The notes beneath the pieces were generated by a model. It searched no databases and was not told the DNA's origin. It was given only the letters and a program-made list of their open reading frames with translations. A program made the position numbers and the translations under genes. A stretch of DNA of 64,000 bases, taken from assembly GCF_900102945.1 (NCBI RefSeq), contig NZ_FNGI01000004.1, positions 186,001-250,000 on the forward strand. The letters run 5' to 3'. This DNA is from Modicisalibacter muralis (GTDB lineage Bacteria; Pseudomonadota; Gammaproteobacteria; Pseudomonadales; Halomonadaceae). The number at the start of each line of letters is the position of its first letter. The stretch's first letter is position 1. This document shows, in pieces, positions 1-15,212 of this stretch.

Positions 1-47
1 GTACTACCATCGCTCGCCGCGTTTTCGCACGACACTTATGCCGTCAA

Positions 48-1133
48 TTAGCTCACCAGTTCGCGGGTCTTCAGATAGGCGAAATCGCCGACATCGGTAT
101 AGCGCTTCACCAGCTTCTGGAAATCGCGGTAGGACGTGTAGATCTTCGCCGAATCGGGGTCGCTGTCGGCCTCTTCCTTGAGTACCTCGTCGGATGCCTT
201 GGCGAGCGCCTTGAGCACGTCATCGGGCAGCGAACGTAACTGCACGCCATGATCCTCGACCAGCGTTTTCAGCGCCTGGGCGTTGCGATAGGTGAACTCG
301 CCGATCATCGCCAGATTGGCCGAACGCGCCGCCTCCTCGACCACCGCCTTGAGATCGTCGGGCAGTTCCTTCCAGGCATCCAGGTTGACGGTACCTTCGA
401 GCACCGCGCTGGGTTCGTTCCATGCCGAGGTGTAGTAGTACTTGGCCACCTGATGCAGGCCGAAGGCCAGATCGTTATACGGGCCGACCCAATCGGCGGC
501 GTCCAGCACGCCGGTCTGCATCGAGGTGAAGATTTCCGCACCGGGCAGGTTGAGCGCGGTGGCGCCGATACGGTCCATCACCTCGCCGGCCAGACCCGGC
601 AAGCGGATCTTCAGGCCCTGCATGTCCTCGAGCGAGTTGATTTCCTTCTTGAACCAGCCGGCCATCTGGGTGCCGGTATTACCTACCGCGAAGGGCTTCA
701 GGTTGTGCTTGGCGTAGAGTTCGTCCCACAACTTCATGCCATCGCCCTGGTACAACCAAGCGTTGGTTTCGGTAGTGTTCATGCCGAACGGCACGGCGGT
801 GAAGAACTGCGCCGCCGGCGCCTTGCCGCGCCAATAATAGGACGCCGAGTGGCCCATTTGCGCGGTACCCGAGGATACCGCGCCGAATACCTCCAGCGCC
901 GGCACCATCTCGCCGGCACCCAGCACTTCGATCTCCATGCGACCGCCGGAGAGCTCATTGATGCGCTTGGCAAGGTCGTTGGCACCAGTGCCCAGCCCGG
1001 GGAAATTGGTCGGCCAGGAAGTGACCATCTTCCAGCGAATGGTCTCCTGGGCGCGCGCCGTGGAGATGAAGGGCGCGGCGACGGCACCGGCGGCACCCGC
1101 GCCGAGCGCGGTGAGAAACTTGCGGCGTTGCAT
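48..1133 (-). CDS. TRAP transporter solute-binding protein (DctP family)
   Basis: Periplasmic solute-binding protein of a tripartite ATP-independent transporter, which captures an organic acid or similar ligand and hands it to a DctQM-type permease. The N-terminus is a twin-arginine signal (RRKFL at residues 3-7, hydrophobic stretch, cleavage probably after ARA near residue 28), and the mature part carries the TRAP-SBP motif LKIRLPG. The ATG at 1133 is chosen because AGGAG lies upstream; an upstream ATG at 1172 would add 13 residues and has no clear ribosome site. No permease genes are visible; they may lie beyond the left edge or elsewhere. The ligand cannot be told from sequence. Confidence 0.85.
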   Translation of the reverse strand: MQRRKFLTALGAGAAGAVAAPFISTARAQETIRWKMVTSWPTNFPGLGTGANDLAKRINELSGGRMEIEVLGAGEMVPALEVFGAVSSGTAQMGHSASYYWRGKAPAAQFFTAVPFGMNTTETNAWLYQGDGMKLWDELYAKHNLKPFAVGNTGTQMAGWFKKEINSLEDMQGLKIRLPGLAGEVMDRIGATALNLPGAEIFTSMQTGVLDAADWVGPYNDLAFGLHQVAKYYYTSAWNEPSAVLEGTVNLDAWKELPDDLKAVVEEAARSANLAMIGEFTYRNAQALKTLVEDHGVQLRSLPDDVLKALAKASDEVLKEEADSDPDSAKIYTSYRDFQKLVKRYTDVGDFAYLKTRELVS

Positions 1134-1256
1134 GCGGCGTGACTCCTGTTGGCTGTTGTTATGCTCGTCCATCAGTATGCGCGATTGCCGAATCGACCGG
1201 CAAGACGCTAGGCGTTGGGGAAATCGATGTAACGCCGGCTAACGTCCGGGCTCGCG

Positions 1257-3464
<2,208 letters not shown>

Positions 3465-3511
3465 GAAAGCGGGCTATCGGCGTGTCGAAATGGACGCCCA
3501 GCTTAGCATAT

Positions 3512-3527
3512 CCGCCGCCTGCGGCGG
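3512..3527. repeat. GC-rich hairpin flanking the heptad array
   Basis: CCGCCGC and GCGGCGG form a perfect inverted repeat with a very short loop, immediately beside the heptanucleotide array. A second small hairpin (GCCGC, gta, GCGGC at 3658-3670) lies on the other side. The pair may bracket a mobile or expandable intergenic repeat. Confidence 0.6.
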
Positions 3528-3530
3528 CGA

Positions 3531-3621
3531 GCTAGAAGCTAGAAGCTAGAAGCTAGAAGCTAGAAGCTAGAAGCTAGAAGCTAGAAGCTAGAAGCTAGAA
3601 GCTAGAAGCTAGAAGCTAGAA
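3531..3621. repeat. Perfect 13-copy tandem heptanucleotide repeat
   Basis: The unit GCTAGAA is repeated 13 times without a mismatch (91 bp) between the hexR-like stop codon and the uvrD start. A partial, degenerate unit (gccaaga) follows. Each copy holds CTAG, a tetranucleotide that is rare in most bacterial genomes. The array does not encode a protein and has no CRISPR spacer structure. Its position upstream of uvrD could make it a length-variable element. Confidence 0.97.
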
Positions 3622-3690
3622 GCCAAGAATAATCCTTAATCCCTGTTTTCTCTTCAAGCCGCGTAGCGGCGCTCTTCCAGCTTACGGCTT

Positions 3691-4545
3691 CTATTCCGGC
3701 TCCGGGAAGCGCAGCGGATTCAGACTCCGCTTCACCGCCTTCAACTGCTCGGCCAGCTTGGGCCCGCGGGTCTTGGCCACGCCCACCGCCAGCACGTCGA
3801 TCAGCACCAGATGCGCAATACGCGACGTCATCGGGGTGTAGATCTCGGTGTCTTCGGGGACATCGATATACAACGGCAGCGTCACCTCTTCGGCCAGCGG
3901 CGAGCCGTTGGGGCACAGGCCGATCACCGTGGCGCCGGCCTCGCGCGCCATGCGCACGCTGGCAACCAGCGCGCGGGTGCGGCCGGTCTGCGAGATCGCC
4001 ACCACCACGTCGCCTTCCTTGAGGGTCGCCGCCGACATGTTCTGCATGTGCAGGTCGGCGTAGGCGGAAGTCGATATCTGCAAGCGGAAAAACTTGTGCT
4101 GGGCATCGAAGGCTACCGCACCGGAGGCGCCGAAACCGTAGAACTCGACACGGTTGGCCATGGCCAGTGCATCGATCGCCTCGCCCAGCGCCTGGTTGTC
4201 GAGGCGGTCACGCACCGACAGCAGCGTACCGACGGTGGAATCGAAAATGCTGTGCGAGAATTCCGCGACGCTGTCGCTGTCACTCATCGAGAACTGCGCG
4301 AACTGGCTGCCGCTGGCCAGCATCTGCGCCAGGCGCAGCTTGAAATCCTGAAAACCGTTGCAACCCAGCGCGCGACAGAAGCGCACCACCGTCGGCTCGC
4401 TGACCTTGGCTTCGGTCGCCAGGTCGACGATGCGCATGTGGATGACTTCTTCGGGGTTGCGCAGCACGAAGCGCGCCACTTTCTGCTCGGAGCGACGGAA
4501 AAGCTCCATGCGACGTCGCATCTCATCGAATAGAGCACGGCTCAC
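3691..4545 (-). CDS. hexR: RpiR-family transcriptional regulator, HexR-like
   Basis: Sugar-phosphate-responsive regulator. The first 80 or so residues form the RpiR helix-turn-helix (VSEPTVVRFCRALG) and residues 120-260 the SIS sugar-isomerase domain (FYGFGASGAVA, VVAISQTGRTRALV). In pseudomonads and related bacteria HexR represses Entner-Doudoroff and central carbon genes and is released by KDPG. The GTG start at 4545 is supported by GAGGA six bases upstream. No Entner-Doudoroff gene is adjacent, so the name rests on similarity alone; another RpiR-family member is possible. The heptad array lies just downstream. Confidence 0.8.
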   Translation of the reverse strand: MSRALFDEMRRRMELFRRSEQKVARFVLRNPEEVIHMRIVDLATEAKVSEPTVVRFCRALGCNGFQDFKLRLAQMLASGSQFAQFSMSDSDSVAEFSHSIFDSTVGTLLSVRDRLDNQALGEAIDALAMANRVEFYGFGASGAVAFDAQHKFFRLQISTSAYADLHMQNMSAATLKEGDVVVAISQTGRTRALVASVRMAREAGATVIGLCPNGSPLAEEVTLPLYIDVPEDTEIYTPMTSRIAHLVLIDVLAVGVAKTRGPKLAEQLKAVKRSLNPLRFPEPE

Positions 4546-4721
4546 GGCGGCTTCCTCTGACGGTTCGTGGAATAGAGGTCATGGACCAGCGGCTAGTATG
4601 CCAAAGACCGGCAATGAACGGCAGCCGGGCGTCGACGAGCCGTCAACGTCATGATTCTGTCAACTGGTTTATAGTATGTAGTGATGCAACGATACCGCTC
4701 GTCATGCAAGGAGAGTCGCTC

Positions 4722-4922
4722 ATGCGCAAAGCCGAACAGCTTACCGTTGTGAAACGCCAACTCCTGGATATCTTCCTGGGTCTTGAAGTCGCCGAGCATG
4801 AAACGCGCAAGAAAATCGCCGCCGTGCGCTATCTCAGAGCCCGGCGTGGCATCGAGATGCACGGCGAGATTAAACGACTGGAGCGCAATATCGCCGACTT
4901 CGACGACAATGCGCTCCAGTAG
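4722..4922 (+). CDS. Small PA3496-like protein
   Basis: A 66-residue charged protein without membrane segment or signal peptide. Its middle (RYLRARRGIEMH) and overall pattern resemble the small PA3496-type proteins of pseudomonads and halomonads, annotated as putative envelope-integrity or regulatory proteins; the function is not established. The ATG at 4722 is preceded by AAGGAGA with good spacing; the open frame extends upstream to 4581, but that part looks non-coding. It is transcribed away from hexR and converges on the sodium symporter with an 8-bp gap. Confidence 0.6.
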   Translation: MRKAEQLTVVKRQLLDIFLGLEVAEHETRKKIAAVRYLRARRGIEMHGEIKRLERNIADFDDNALQ

Positions 4923-4930
4923 CGATCAGC

Positions 4931-6292
4931 CTACAGGCTGACGATAAACACCGCGACGACCCCCAGCGGGGCGATGAAGCGCGCGGCGAAGCGCCATAGA
5001 TTGAACGCCATCTCGCCCATATTGAGGTTCTCGCGCACCTCCTCGCGGCTCATGCGCCAGCCGACGAAGATCACCGTTGCCAGGCCGGTCAGCGGCAGAA
5101 TCAGCTTACTGGTGAAGTAGTCGAGCAGGGCGAAGATGGTCATGCCCTCGAACTTGGCGAATATCCCCAGCGGGGCCACGTCGGCCCAGACATTGAACGA
5201 CAGCACGGTGGCGATACCCAACGCCCAGGTCGCGCCGCCGGCAACCAGCGTGGCACCGACCCGCGACAACGGTGTCTTTTCCTCGAACCATTCGACGATC
5301 GGTTCCAGCAGCGAGATCGCCGAGGTCCAGGCGGCGAACACCAGCAATACGAAGAACAGCAGGCCGAAGAACCAGCCGCCCGGCATATGGCCAAATGCCA
5401 ACGGCAGCGTCTGGAAGATCAGCCCCGGACCGGAACTCGGGCTCAAGTCGTTGGCGAATACCACCGGGAAGATCGCCAGCCCCGCCATCAATGCGATCGC
5501 CGTGTCCATCAGCACCACGATGATCGCGCTGCGCCCGATGTTGACGTGCTTGGGCAGATAGGAACCGTAGGCGATCATGATCCCCATGCCCAGGCTCAGG
5601 GTAAAGAAGGCATGCCCCATCGCCGCCAGCACGCCATCGCTGGAGAGCTTGGAGAAATCGGGCGTGAACAGATAGGAAACGCCTTCGGCGAAGGCGCCGG
5701 ATGTCGCGGCGTAACCCACCAGCACGATCAACAGCACCACCAGGGTCGGCATCAGCGTCTTGGTCGCCCGTTCCAGGCCGCCGGTGACGCCACCCAGCAC
5801 CACGCCGATGGTCAGGATCATGAACAGACTGTGCCACAGCAGCAGTTGTAGAGGGCTTGCCAGCATGTCACTGAACAACGCACCGATCGCTTCGCTTTCG
5901 AGGCCGGTGAAGGTATTGACCGCGCCCAACTGGATATAGGCCAGCGCCCAGCCACCGATCACGCTGTAGAACGACAGGATCAGGTAGGCGCCGAGAATGC
6001 CGAACACGCCGATCAACACCCAGGCCGGGCTGCGCTTGAGGCGGGTGGTAAGCGATGACATCGTCGAAATCGGATTGCGCTGCCCGATGCGTCCGAGCAG
6101 CCACTCGGACATCAGGATCGGGATGCCCACCAGCAAGATACACAACAGGTAGATGAGTACGAAGGCGCCGCCCCCGCTCTCCCCGGTCATGTAGGGGAAC
6201 TTCCAGATATTGCCCAGGCCGACGGAGGAACCCACCGCGGCCAGAATGAAGGTCAGTCTCGACGACCATTGCGCATGATGTTGTTTAGTCAT
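4931..6292 (-). CDS. Sodium-dependent transporter, NSS (SNF) family
   Basis: Inner-membrane sodium symporter of the neurotransmitter:sodium symporter family (LeuT-like), about 11-12 membrane segments in 453 residues. The first segment shows the family sodium and substrate site (VGSSVGLGNIWKFPY), followed by GESGGGAF. The usual substrates are amino acids or related compounds, and which one is used here cannot be decided. The ATG is preceded by AGGTGA. It stands alone between a small convergent gene and a 240-bp gap. Confidence 0.88.
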   Translation of the reverse strand: MTKQHHAQWSSRLTFILAAVGSSVGLGNIWKFPYMTGESGGGAFVLIYLLCILLVGIPILMSEWLLGRIGQRNPISTMSSLTTRLKRSPAWVLIGVFGILGAYLILSFYSVIGGWALAYIQLGAVNTFTGLESEAIGALFSDMLASPLQLLLWHSLFMILTIGVVLGGVTGGLERATKTLMPTLVVLLIVLVGYAATSGAFAEGVSYLFTPDFSKLSSDGVLAAMGHAFFTLSLGMGIMIAYGSYLPKHVNIGRSAIIVVLMDTAIALMAGLAIFPVVFANDLSPSSGPGLIFQTLPLAFGHMPGGWFFGLLFFVLLVFAAWTSAISLLEPIVEWFEEKTPLSRVGATLVAGGATWALGIATVLSFNVWADVAPLGIFAKFEGMTIFALLDYFTSKLILPLTGLATVIFVGWRMSREEVRENLNMGEMAFNLWRFAARFIAPLGVVAVFIVSL

Positions 6293-6493
6293 GATTCACC
6301 TGTGTATCCGTGTCGTCACCGATCGATCGGATGCGATGACGCCTTGTCCTTGTTATGCCACCTTCGCGGGTCGCGGATCACACGACACACCAAGGGTATC
6401 GGTACCCAGGCAACCGGGAAACAGTAAGGGTGGCCGCTTTGCAGAAAAAAACGCCGCCATGGCATAAATTGGCGATAAAACTATCCGATGAAA

Positions 6494-6516
6494 GCGTCAA
6501 AGGCCAGCCTTGACGC
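6494..6516 (-). terminator. Possible terminator hairpin downstream of DUF72 gene
   Basis: GCGTCAA and TTGACGC pair around a short loop with an inner GGC/GCC extension. The hairpin lies just past the stop of the DUF72 gene on the minus strand. The following T-tract is weak, so this is only a candidate. Confidence 0.35.
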
Positions 6517-6533
6517 CATGTTTTCCAACAGGC

Positions 6534-7391
6534 CTAAAACAGCGAGGCTTGGCACTCACCCGGAAAGGCGTCGAGTGATGGAAAATCATCGCCCGTCGCC
6601 AAGCGTTCATAGAGCCGCCTGGCGAGTTGGGGAGCCTGGCGATTGTCCGGGGTATGCACAAATAGAAAAGGGGTTTTCCCCTGTTTTATCCACAGCTTGA
6701 GACGCTCTATCCAAGGTTCGAAATAGCGGGCGTTGAGCTCGCCATCGAGATGGCCGATGAAACGCACGATGGGATGATTTGCCGTGGAAATCACGTGTAA
6801 CGGGCGTTTCGGCTTTTCGCCCTGCGCCTTGATCAAGCGTCGATCGTCGCCCGCCGATGTCGAAAACAGCGGCCTGACATCGAGCATTACGCGATCCACG
6901 CCATGAGTTATCAACAAGCGGTTGAGTTGTTGCTCGGCGAGCCCTTTTTGGAAGAATTCACTGTCTCGCACCTCGACCGCGCAGGGGATGTTGCGTGGCC
7001 AGCGTTCGAGTAGTTGCGCCAATCGAGGCAACTCGGCAGAGCCGAAATCACGTGGTAACTGAATCATCATCGGTCCCAGACGATCGTGCAGCGGTGCCAA
7101 GCGGGAAATGAAGTCGTCGAATTCGTCGGCAATATCAACCAGCCGTTTGTCGTGGGTCAGTCGTGCCGGCAATTTGAAGCAGAAGCGAAAGTGCGCGGGC
7201 GCCTGGCGTGCCCAGGCAGCGACGGTCTCCGCCTTGGGCGCGCCACTGTAGAAGGTGGTATTGCCTTCGACACTGGAGAAGACCCGCGCATACTCTTCGA
7301 GAAAAGCCTCCGCAGGCGTGTGGCGGGCATACAGCCCGCCACGCCAGTCGCCATTGGCCCACATCGCCAGGCCCAGGTGGAGTGGCGCCAA
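6534..7391 (-). CDS. DUF72 domain protein (YecE-like)
   Basis: Cytosolic TIM-barrel protein of the DUF72/YecE family; no biochemical role is established. Family features seen are LGLAMWANGDWRGGLY near the N-terminus, NTTFY, FKLPARLTHDKRL and AVEVRDSEFF. The start is uncertain. The frame overlaps the end of glmS; a TTG at 7391 just past the glmS stop gives 285 residues and an N-terminus matching the domain boundary, while ATG codons at 7364 and 7442 are alternatives with no better ribosome site. It probably reads through from glmUS. A perfect DnaA box (6686-6694) lies inside. Confidence 0.75.
   Translation of the reverse strand: MAPLHLGLAMWANGDWRGGLYARHTPAEAFLEEYARVFSSVEGNTTFYSGAPKAETVAAWARQAPAHFRFCFKLPARLTHDKRLVDIADEFDDFISRLAPLHDRLGPMMIQLPRDFGSAELPRLAQLLERWPRNIPCAVEVRDSEFFQKGLAEQQLNRLLITHGVDRVMLDVRPLFSTSAGDDRRLIKAQGEKPKRPLHVISTANHPIVRFIGHLDGELNARYFEPWIERLKLWIKQGKTPFLFVHTPDNRQAPQLARRLYERLATGDDFPSLDAFPGECQASLF
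6686..6694 (+). promoter_or_regulatory. Perfect DnaA box (TTATCCACA) inside the DUF72 gene
   Basis: An exact match to the nine-base DnaA box, within coding sequence and 16 kb from the nearest candidate origin. It may be fortuitous. Confidence 0.5.
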
Positions 7392-7395
7392 GTGC

Positions 7396-9231
<1,836 letters not shown>

Positions 9232-9242
9232 CTTGCGTCTCC

Positions 9243-10625
9243 TCAGTGATCCTGCTTGGGCAATTTTTGCGGACGCGGCCAATCGGCCTTGCTGACCTGG
9301 CGCCCACGCGCCACGGCCAAGGCGCCGGCCTCGACATCCTTGCTGATGGTGGAGCCGGCGCCGATGGTGGCACCCTCGCCTACCTGCACCGGCGCTACCA
9401 GCGCGGTATTGGAACCGATGAAAGCCGCGTCGCCGATCACGGTGCGGTGCTTGTTGGCGCCATCGTAATTGCAGGTGATGGTGCCGGCACCGACATTGAC
9501 CTCGCGACCCAGACGCGCGTCGCCGACGTAGCTGAGATGGTTGATCTTGGCACCTTCGCCGACCTCGGCGTTCTTGGTCTCGACGAAGTTGCCGACCTTG
9601 GCACGCCGCGCCAGATGCGTACCCGGGCGCAGCCGGGCAAAGGGCCCGACCTGGCTGTCGCCGTCGAGCACCGCGCCATCGAGTACGCTGTGCGCCTCGA
9701 TCACGCTGCCCGGCCCGATGCGGCTGCCGCGAATCACGCAGTAAGGCCCCACCCGCACGCCGTCGCCGAGCTCGACCTCGCCCTCGAAGACACAGCCGAC
9801 ATCGATCTCGACATCGCAACCGCAGCGCAGGCTGCCACGCACATCGAAGCGCGCCGGATCGGCCAGCGCCACGCCCTCACCCATCAGACGCTCGGCTTCG
9901 CCATGCTGATAGGCACGCTCGAGCCGGGCCAGTTGCAGGCGATTGTTGATGCCCTCGACCTCCACTGGCGCAGCCGGCTGGGCGGTGGCAATGGCGGTGC
10001 CCTCGGCGGCGGCCATGGCGATCACATCGGTGAGATAATATTCACCCTGGGCGTTGTCGGCGGATAGCCGGGGTAGCCAGCGTCGCAGTTGCGCGGCGGT
10101 CATCGCCATGATGCCGGTATTGCATTCGTCGATGGCACGCTCGGCATCATTGGCGTCCTTGTGCTCGACGATCGCCATGGCGCGCCCTTCGGCGTCGCGC
10201 TTGATGCGACCATAGCCATTGGGATCGGCCAGGGTCACGGTCAGCAGGCCCATGCGCGCCTCGTCGACCTCGTCGAGCAGGCTCGCCAGGGTCTCGCGGC
10301 GAATCAGCGGCACATCGCCATACAGTACCAGTACCTTGCCATCACCGAGCCCGTCCAGCGCCTGGGCCACGGCATGCCCGGTACCCTTCTGCTCGGCCTG
10401 CACCACGAAGCGCAGCCCATCGTTCGCCGGACTCGTCAGGCTATCGCGCACCTGGTCGGCGCCATAGCCGATCACCACATGCAGGCGCTCGGCGCCAAGG
10501 CCGGCGGCCGTGTCGATCACATGGCGAATCATCGGCTTGCCAGCCAGCGTATGTAGCACCTTCGGCCGGGCCGAACGCATCCTCGTTCCCTGGCCCGCCG
10601 CCAGAATCACTACATCGAGCGTCAT
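9243..10625 (-). CDS. glmU: Bifunctional GlcN-1-P acetyltransferase / GlcNAc-1-P uridyltransferase
   Basis: Catalyses the last two steps to UDP-GlcNAc. The N-terminal pyrophosphorylase has [11 protein letters not shown]; the C-terminal left-handed beta-helix (hexapeptide repeats from about residue 250) is the acetyltransferase, with [11 protein letters not shown] and [13 protein letters not shown] at 10625 is preferred over GTG at 10631 because GGAG lies five bases before it. The first gene of the glmU-glmS pair, it lies downstream of the atp operon terminator. About 460 residues, as usual. Confidence 0.96.
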   Translation of the reverse strand: MTLDVVILAAGQGTRMRSARPKVLHTLAGKPMIRHVIDTAAGLGAERLHVVIGYGADQVRDSLTSPANDGLRFVVQAEQKGTGHAVAQALDGLGDGKVLVLYGDVPLIRRETLASLLDEVDEARMGLLTVTLADPNGYGRIKRDAEGRAMAIVEHKDANDAERAIDECNTGIMAMTAAQLRRWLPRLSADNAQGEYYLTDVIAMAAAEGTAIATAQPAAPVEVEGINNRLQLARLERAYQHGEAERLMGEGVALADPARFDVRGSLRCGCDVEIDVGCVFEGEVELGDGVRVGPYCVIRGSRIGPGSVIEAHSVLDGAVLDGDSQVGPFARLRPGTHLARRAKVGNFVETKNAEVGEGAKINHLSYVGDARLGREVNVGAGTITCNYDGANKHRTVIGDAAFIGSNTALVAPVQVGEGATIGAGSTISKDVEAGALAVARGRQVSKADWPRPQKLPKQDH

Positions 10626-10777
10626 CGTCACTCCTCGTCCTTGTATCGATCGCCCATTCTAAAGCGCACCGGGCGCTGGCACCAATGCTCGCTCGACAGC
10701 TCGGCGCTTTGCACCAGCCACCACTCAGCCAGCGAAGCGGCCAGACATGACTATCATCACAATCGGTGTCATGAAAA

Positions 10778-10807
10778 ATGCCCCGTGGATTTATGTCCAC
10801 GGGGCAT
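10778..10807 (-). terminator. Rho-independent terminator of the atp operon
   Basis: A perfect 12-bp stem (ATGCCCCGTGGA / TCCACGGGGCAT) with a six-base loop, followed on the minus strand by TTTTT. It lies 30 bp past the atpC stop and separates the ATP synthase operon from glmUS. Confidence 0.92.
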
Positions 10808-10837
10808 GCTACCTACTAGCACCTGAGCGTGACCGGT

Positions 10838-11269
10838 TCAGCGCCTGCCGCTCATCCGCCGCAACTGATCCAGCGTACGCAATTTGGCCACCGCCTCGGC
10901 GAGTTCCGCCGTGGCCCGAGTATAGTCCAGATCGGACTGCTGCTCATTGAGCGACTTCAGGGCTTCCTTGCGCGCTTCTTCCGCCTGTGCCTCGTCGAGA
11001 TCGTGAGCGCGCACGGCGGTATCGGCGAGTACCGACACCAGATCCGGCTGCACTTCGAGGAAACCACCGGTAACGTAGTAGATTTCCTCTTCCGCGCCAT
11101 CGTTACGGATAATCCGCAACGGACCCGGCGCAAGCTCGGTCATCAGCGGCGTGTGACCGGGCAGAATGCCCAGGTCGCCCTCGACCCCGGCGGCGACGAT
11201 CTGCTCGATCTCACCGGAGAAGATCGACTGCTCGGCGCTTACGATCTCGCATTGGAAACTGTTCGCCAT
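10838..11269 (-). CDS. atpC: F1Fo ATP synthase epsilon subunit
   Basis: Epsilon subunit of the F1 central stalk, which couples and regulates ATP hydrolysis. The N-terminal beta-sandwich (GDLGILPGHTPLMTELAPG) is followed by the C-terminal helical hairpin with the DELR-like pattern AQAEEARKEAL. At 143 residues it has the normal length. Last gene of the operon, just before the terminator and 21 bp after atpD. Confidence 0.96.
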   Translation of the reverse strand: MANSFQCEIVSAEQSIFSGEIEQIVAAGVEGDLGILPGHTPLMTELAPGPLRIIRNDGAEEEIYYVTGGFLEVQPDLVSVLADTAVRAHDLDEAQAEEARKEALKSLNEQQSDLDYTRATAELAEAVAKLRTLDQLRRMSGRR

Positions 11270-11290
11270 AGCTCTAGTCCTCTGACGGCC

Positions 11291-12700
<1,410 letters not shown>

Positions 12701-12716
12701 TTAGCCTCACCGGCGC

Positions 12717-13592
12717 TTACACCGCGGCGGCACCACTTACGATCTCGGAAATTTCCTGGGTAATCGACGCCTGACGCGCCTTGTTGTACACCAGTTGCAA
12801 ATCGTCGATCAGGTCGCCGGCGTTGTCGGTCGCACTCTTCATCGCGATCATGCGCGCCGCCTGCTCGCAGGCCGCATTTTCGACGACCGCCTGGTACACC
12901 TGCGATTCGACATAGCGCACCAGCAGCTTGTCGAGCAGGGCCTTGGCGTCCGGCTCATACAGGTAGTCCCAGCTTGCGGGACGGGCTTGTTCGTCGTCGT
13001 CATCCTTGGGGGGAGCGACCAGGGGTATCAGCTGACGCACGGTCGGCTTCTGGGTCATGGTGTTGACGAACTCGTTGTTCACCACGTACAGCCGATCCAA
13101 ATCGCCTTCATCGAAGGCGTCCAGCATCACCTTGACGCTACCGATCAGATCCTTGGCCTCGGGCGCTTCGCCGAGGCCGCTCTTGGCCGCCAGCAGGTTG
13201 CCGCCGTAGTTGCGGAAGAAGGCCCCGGCCTTGCTCCCGATAGCCACGAAATCGACCTCGACGCCCTTGTCGCGCCACTGCTTGGCGTCCTTGACCACCG
13301 CCTTGAACAGGTTGACGTTCAAGCCGCCGGCCAGGCCCCGGTCGCTGGAAACGACGATATAACCGACACGCTCGACCTCACGCTCGATCATATAGTCGTG
13401 GCGATACTCGGGGTTGGCCTTGGCGATATGCCCCACGACCTTGCGGATCTGCCGGGCATAGGGCTGGCTGGCCGTCATCCGGTCCTGTGCCTTACGCATC
13501 TTCGATGCAGCGACCATTTCCATGGCGCTGGTGATCTTCTGCGTATTCTTGATGCTCCCGATCTGGGTGCGAATCTCTTTTGCAGCTGCCAT
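12717..13592 (-). CDS. atpG: F1Fo ATP synthase gamma subunit
   Basis: Rotating central-stalk subunit. The N-terminal coiled-coil helix ([17 protein letters not shown]) and the C-terminal helix ([17 protein letters not shown]) that insert into the alpha3beta3 hexamer are both visible. At 291 residues it has the usual length. It lies between atpA and atpD. Confidence 0.97.
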   Translation of the reverse strand: MAAAKEIRTQIGSIKNTQKITSAMEMVAASKMRKAQDRMTASQPYARQIRKVVGHIAKANPEYRHDYMIEREVERVGYIVVSSDRGLAGGLNVNLFKAVVKDAKQWRDKGVEVDFVAIGSKAGAFFRNYGGNLLAAKSGLGEAPEAKDLIGSVKVMLDAFDEGDLDRLYVVNNEFVNTMTQKPTVRQLIPLVAPPKDDDDEQARPASWDYLYEPDAKALLDKLLVRYVESQVYQAVVENAACEQAARMIAMKSATDNAGDLIDDLQLVYNKARQASITQEISEIVSGAAAV

Positions 13593-13657
13593 CGCGATCT
13601 ACCTTATTCGTGGCCCTCGGGGAAATTCACGGGCCCGACTCGGCGGGCCCATGGGAT

Positions 13658-15202
13658 TTACCAGGTCTGAGTGGCCTTGAATTTCTCGACGCCCGACTTG
13701 AGACCGTCTTTGATCTCGTCGTCGTAGTCGCCTTTCTGGTTGATCTTGTCGAGCAGCTCGCCATGCTCGGCGCGCATGTAATCATGCAGGGCCGTCTCGA
13801 AGTCGAGTACCTTGTTGACGTCGATATCGTCCAGAAAGCCTTCGTTGGCGGCGAACAGCGAAATCGCCATCTCGGCCACGGACATCGGCGAGTACTGCTT
13901 CTGCTTCATCAGCTCGGTAACGCGTTGTCCGTGCTCGAGCTGCTTGCGAGTCGCTTCGTCCAGATCGGAAGCGAACTGCGAGAACGCCGCCAGTTCGCGG
14001 TACTGGGCCAGCGCCAGACGCACGCCGCCACCCAGTTTCTTGATGACCTTGGTCTGCGCCGAACCACCCACCCGCGACACCGACAAGCCGGCGTTGATCG
14101 CCGGGCGAATGCCGGAGTTGAACAGGCTGGTCTCGAGGAAGATCTGACCGTCGGTGATCGAGATCACGTTGGTCGGCACGAACGCCGAGACGTCGCCGCC
14201 CTGAGTCTCGATCAATGGCAGCGCGGTCAGCGAGCCGGTCTTGCCGGTGACCTTGCCATCGGTGAACTTCTCGACGTAGTCGACATTGACGCGCGCGGCG
14301 CGCTCGAGCAGACGCGAGTGCAGATAGAAGACGTCGCCCGGATAGGCTTCACGGCCCGGCGGACGCTTGAGCAGCAGCGAGATCTGACGATAGGCCCAGG
14401 CCTGCTTGGTCAGATCGTCGTAGACGATCAGCGCGTCTTCGCCGCGGTCGCGGAAGTATTCGCCCATCGAACAACCGGCGTACGGCGCCAGGAACTGCAT
14501 GGCGGCGGGGTCGGAGGCACCGGCGGCAACCACGATGGTATGTTCCATGGCGCCGTGTTCTTCGAGCTTGCGCACCACGTTGGCGATGGTCGATTGCTTC
14601 TGGCCCACCGCGACGTAGATACAGGTGACGCCCTTGCCTTTCTGGTTGATGATCGTGTCGATCGCGATCGCCGATTTGCCGATCTGGCGGTCGCCGATGA
14701 TCAACTCGCGCTGGCCGCGACCGATCGGCACCATGGCGTCGATCGATTTGAGGCCGGTCTGGATCGGTTGGTCGACGGACTGGCGCGTGATGACGCCCGG
14801 CGCGACCTTCTCGACCGGATCGGTCATCTTGGCGTCGATCTCGCCCTTGCCGTCGATGGGCATGCCGAGGGCGTCGACCACGCGGCCAATCAGCTCGGGA
14901 CCCACCGGCACTTCGAGGATGCGCCCGGTACACTGGGCGGTCATGCCCTCCTCGAGTTCCTGATAGTCGCCGAGTACCACGGTACCGACGCTGTCGCGCT
15001 CGAGGTTGAGCACCATGCCGAAGATGCTGCCCGGAAATTCGATCATCTCACCGAACATCGCATCGGCCAGGCCGTGGATCTGCACGATGCCGTCGGAGAC
15101 GCTGACGATGGTGCCCTGATTGCGGGCCTCGGATGCGACATCCAGCTTCTCGATACGCTGCTTGATGATGTCGCTGATCTCGGAAGGATTCAGTTGCTGC
15201 AT
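13658..15202 (-). CDS. atpA: F1Fo ATP synthase alpha subunit
   Basis: Non-catalytic nucleotide-binding subunit of F1. Walker [10 protein letters not shown] near residue 169, and the alpha signature [17 protein letters not shown] around residue 365. The start at 15202 gives the usual [11 protein letters not shown]-terminus (514 residues); the longer open frame overlaps atpH and is not used. It lies 10 bp after atpH. Confidence 0.98.
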   Translation of the reverse strand: MQQLNPSEISDIIKQRIEKLDVASEARNQGTIVSVSDGIVQIHGLADAMFGEMIEFPGSIFGMVLNLERDSVGTVVLGDYQELEEGMTAQCTGRILEVPVGPELIGRVVDALGMPIDGKGEIDAKMTDPVEKVAPGVITRQSVDQPIQTGLKSIDAMVPIGRGQRELIIGDRQIGKSAIAIDTIINQKGKGVTCIYVAVGQKQSTIANVVRKLEEHGAMEHTIVVAAGASDPAAMQFLAPYAGCSMGEYFRDRGEDALIVYDDLTKQAWAYRQISLLLKRPPGREAYPGDVFYLHSRLLERAARVNVDYVEKFTDGKVTGKTGSLTALPLIETQGGDVSAFVPTNVISITDGQIFLETSLFNSGIRPAINAGLSVSRVGGSAQTKVIKKLGGGVRLALAQYRELAAFSQFASDLDEATRKQLEHGQRVTELMKQKQYSPMSVAEMAISLFAANEGFLDDIDVNKVLDFETALHDYMRAEHGELLDKINQKGDYDDEIKDGLKSGVEKFKATQTW

Positions 15203-15212
15203 GCCATGTCCC

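Noticed and set aside
3531-3621. Possible CRISPR array
   Set aside because: The repeats are seven bases with no spacers and no cas genes nearby; it is a simple tandem repeat.
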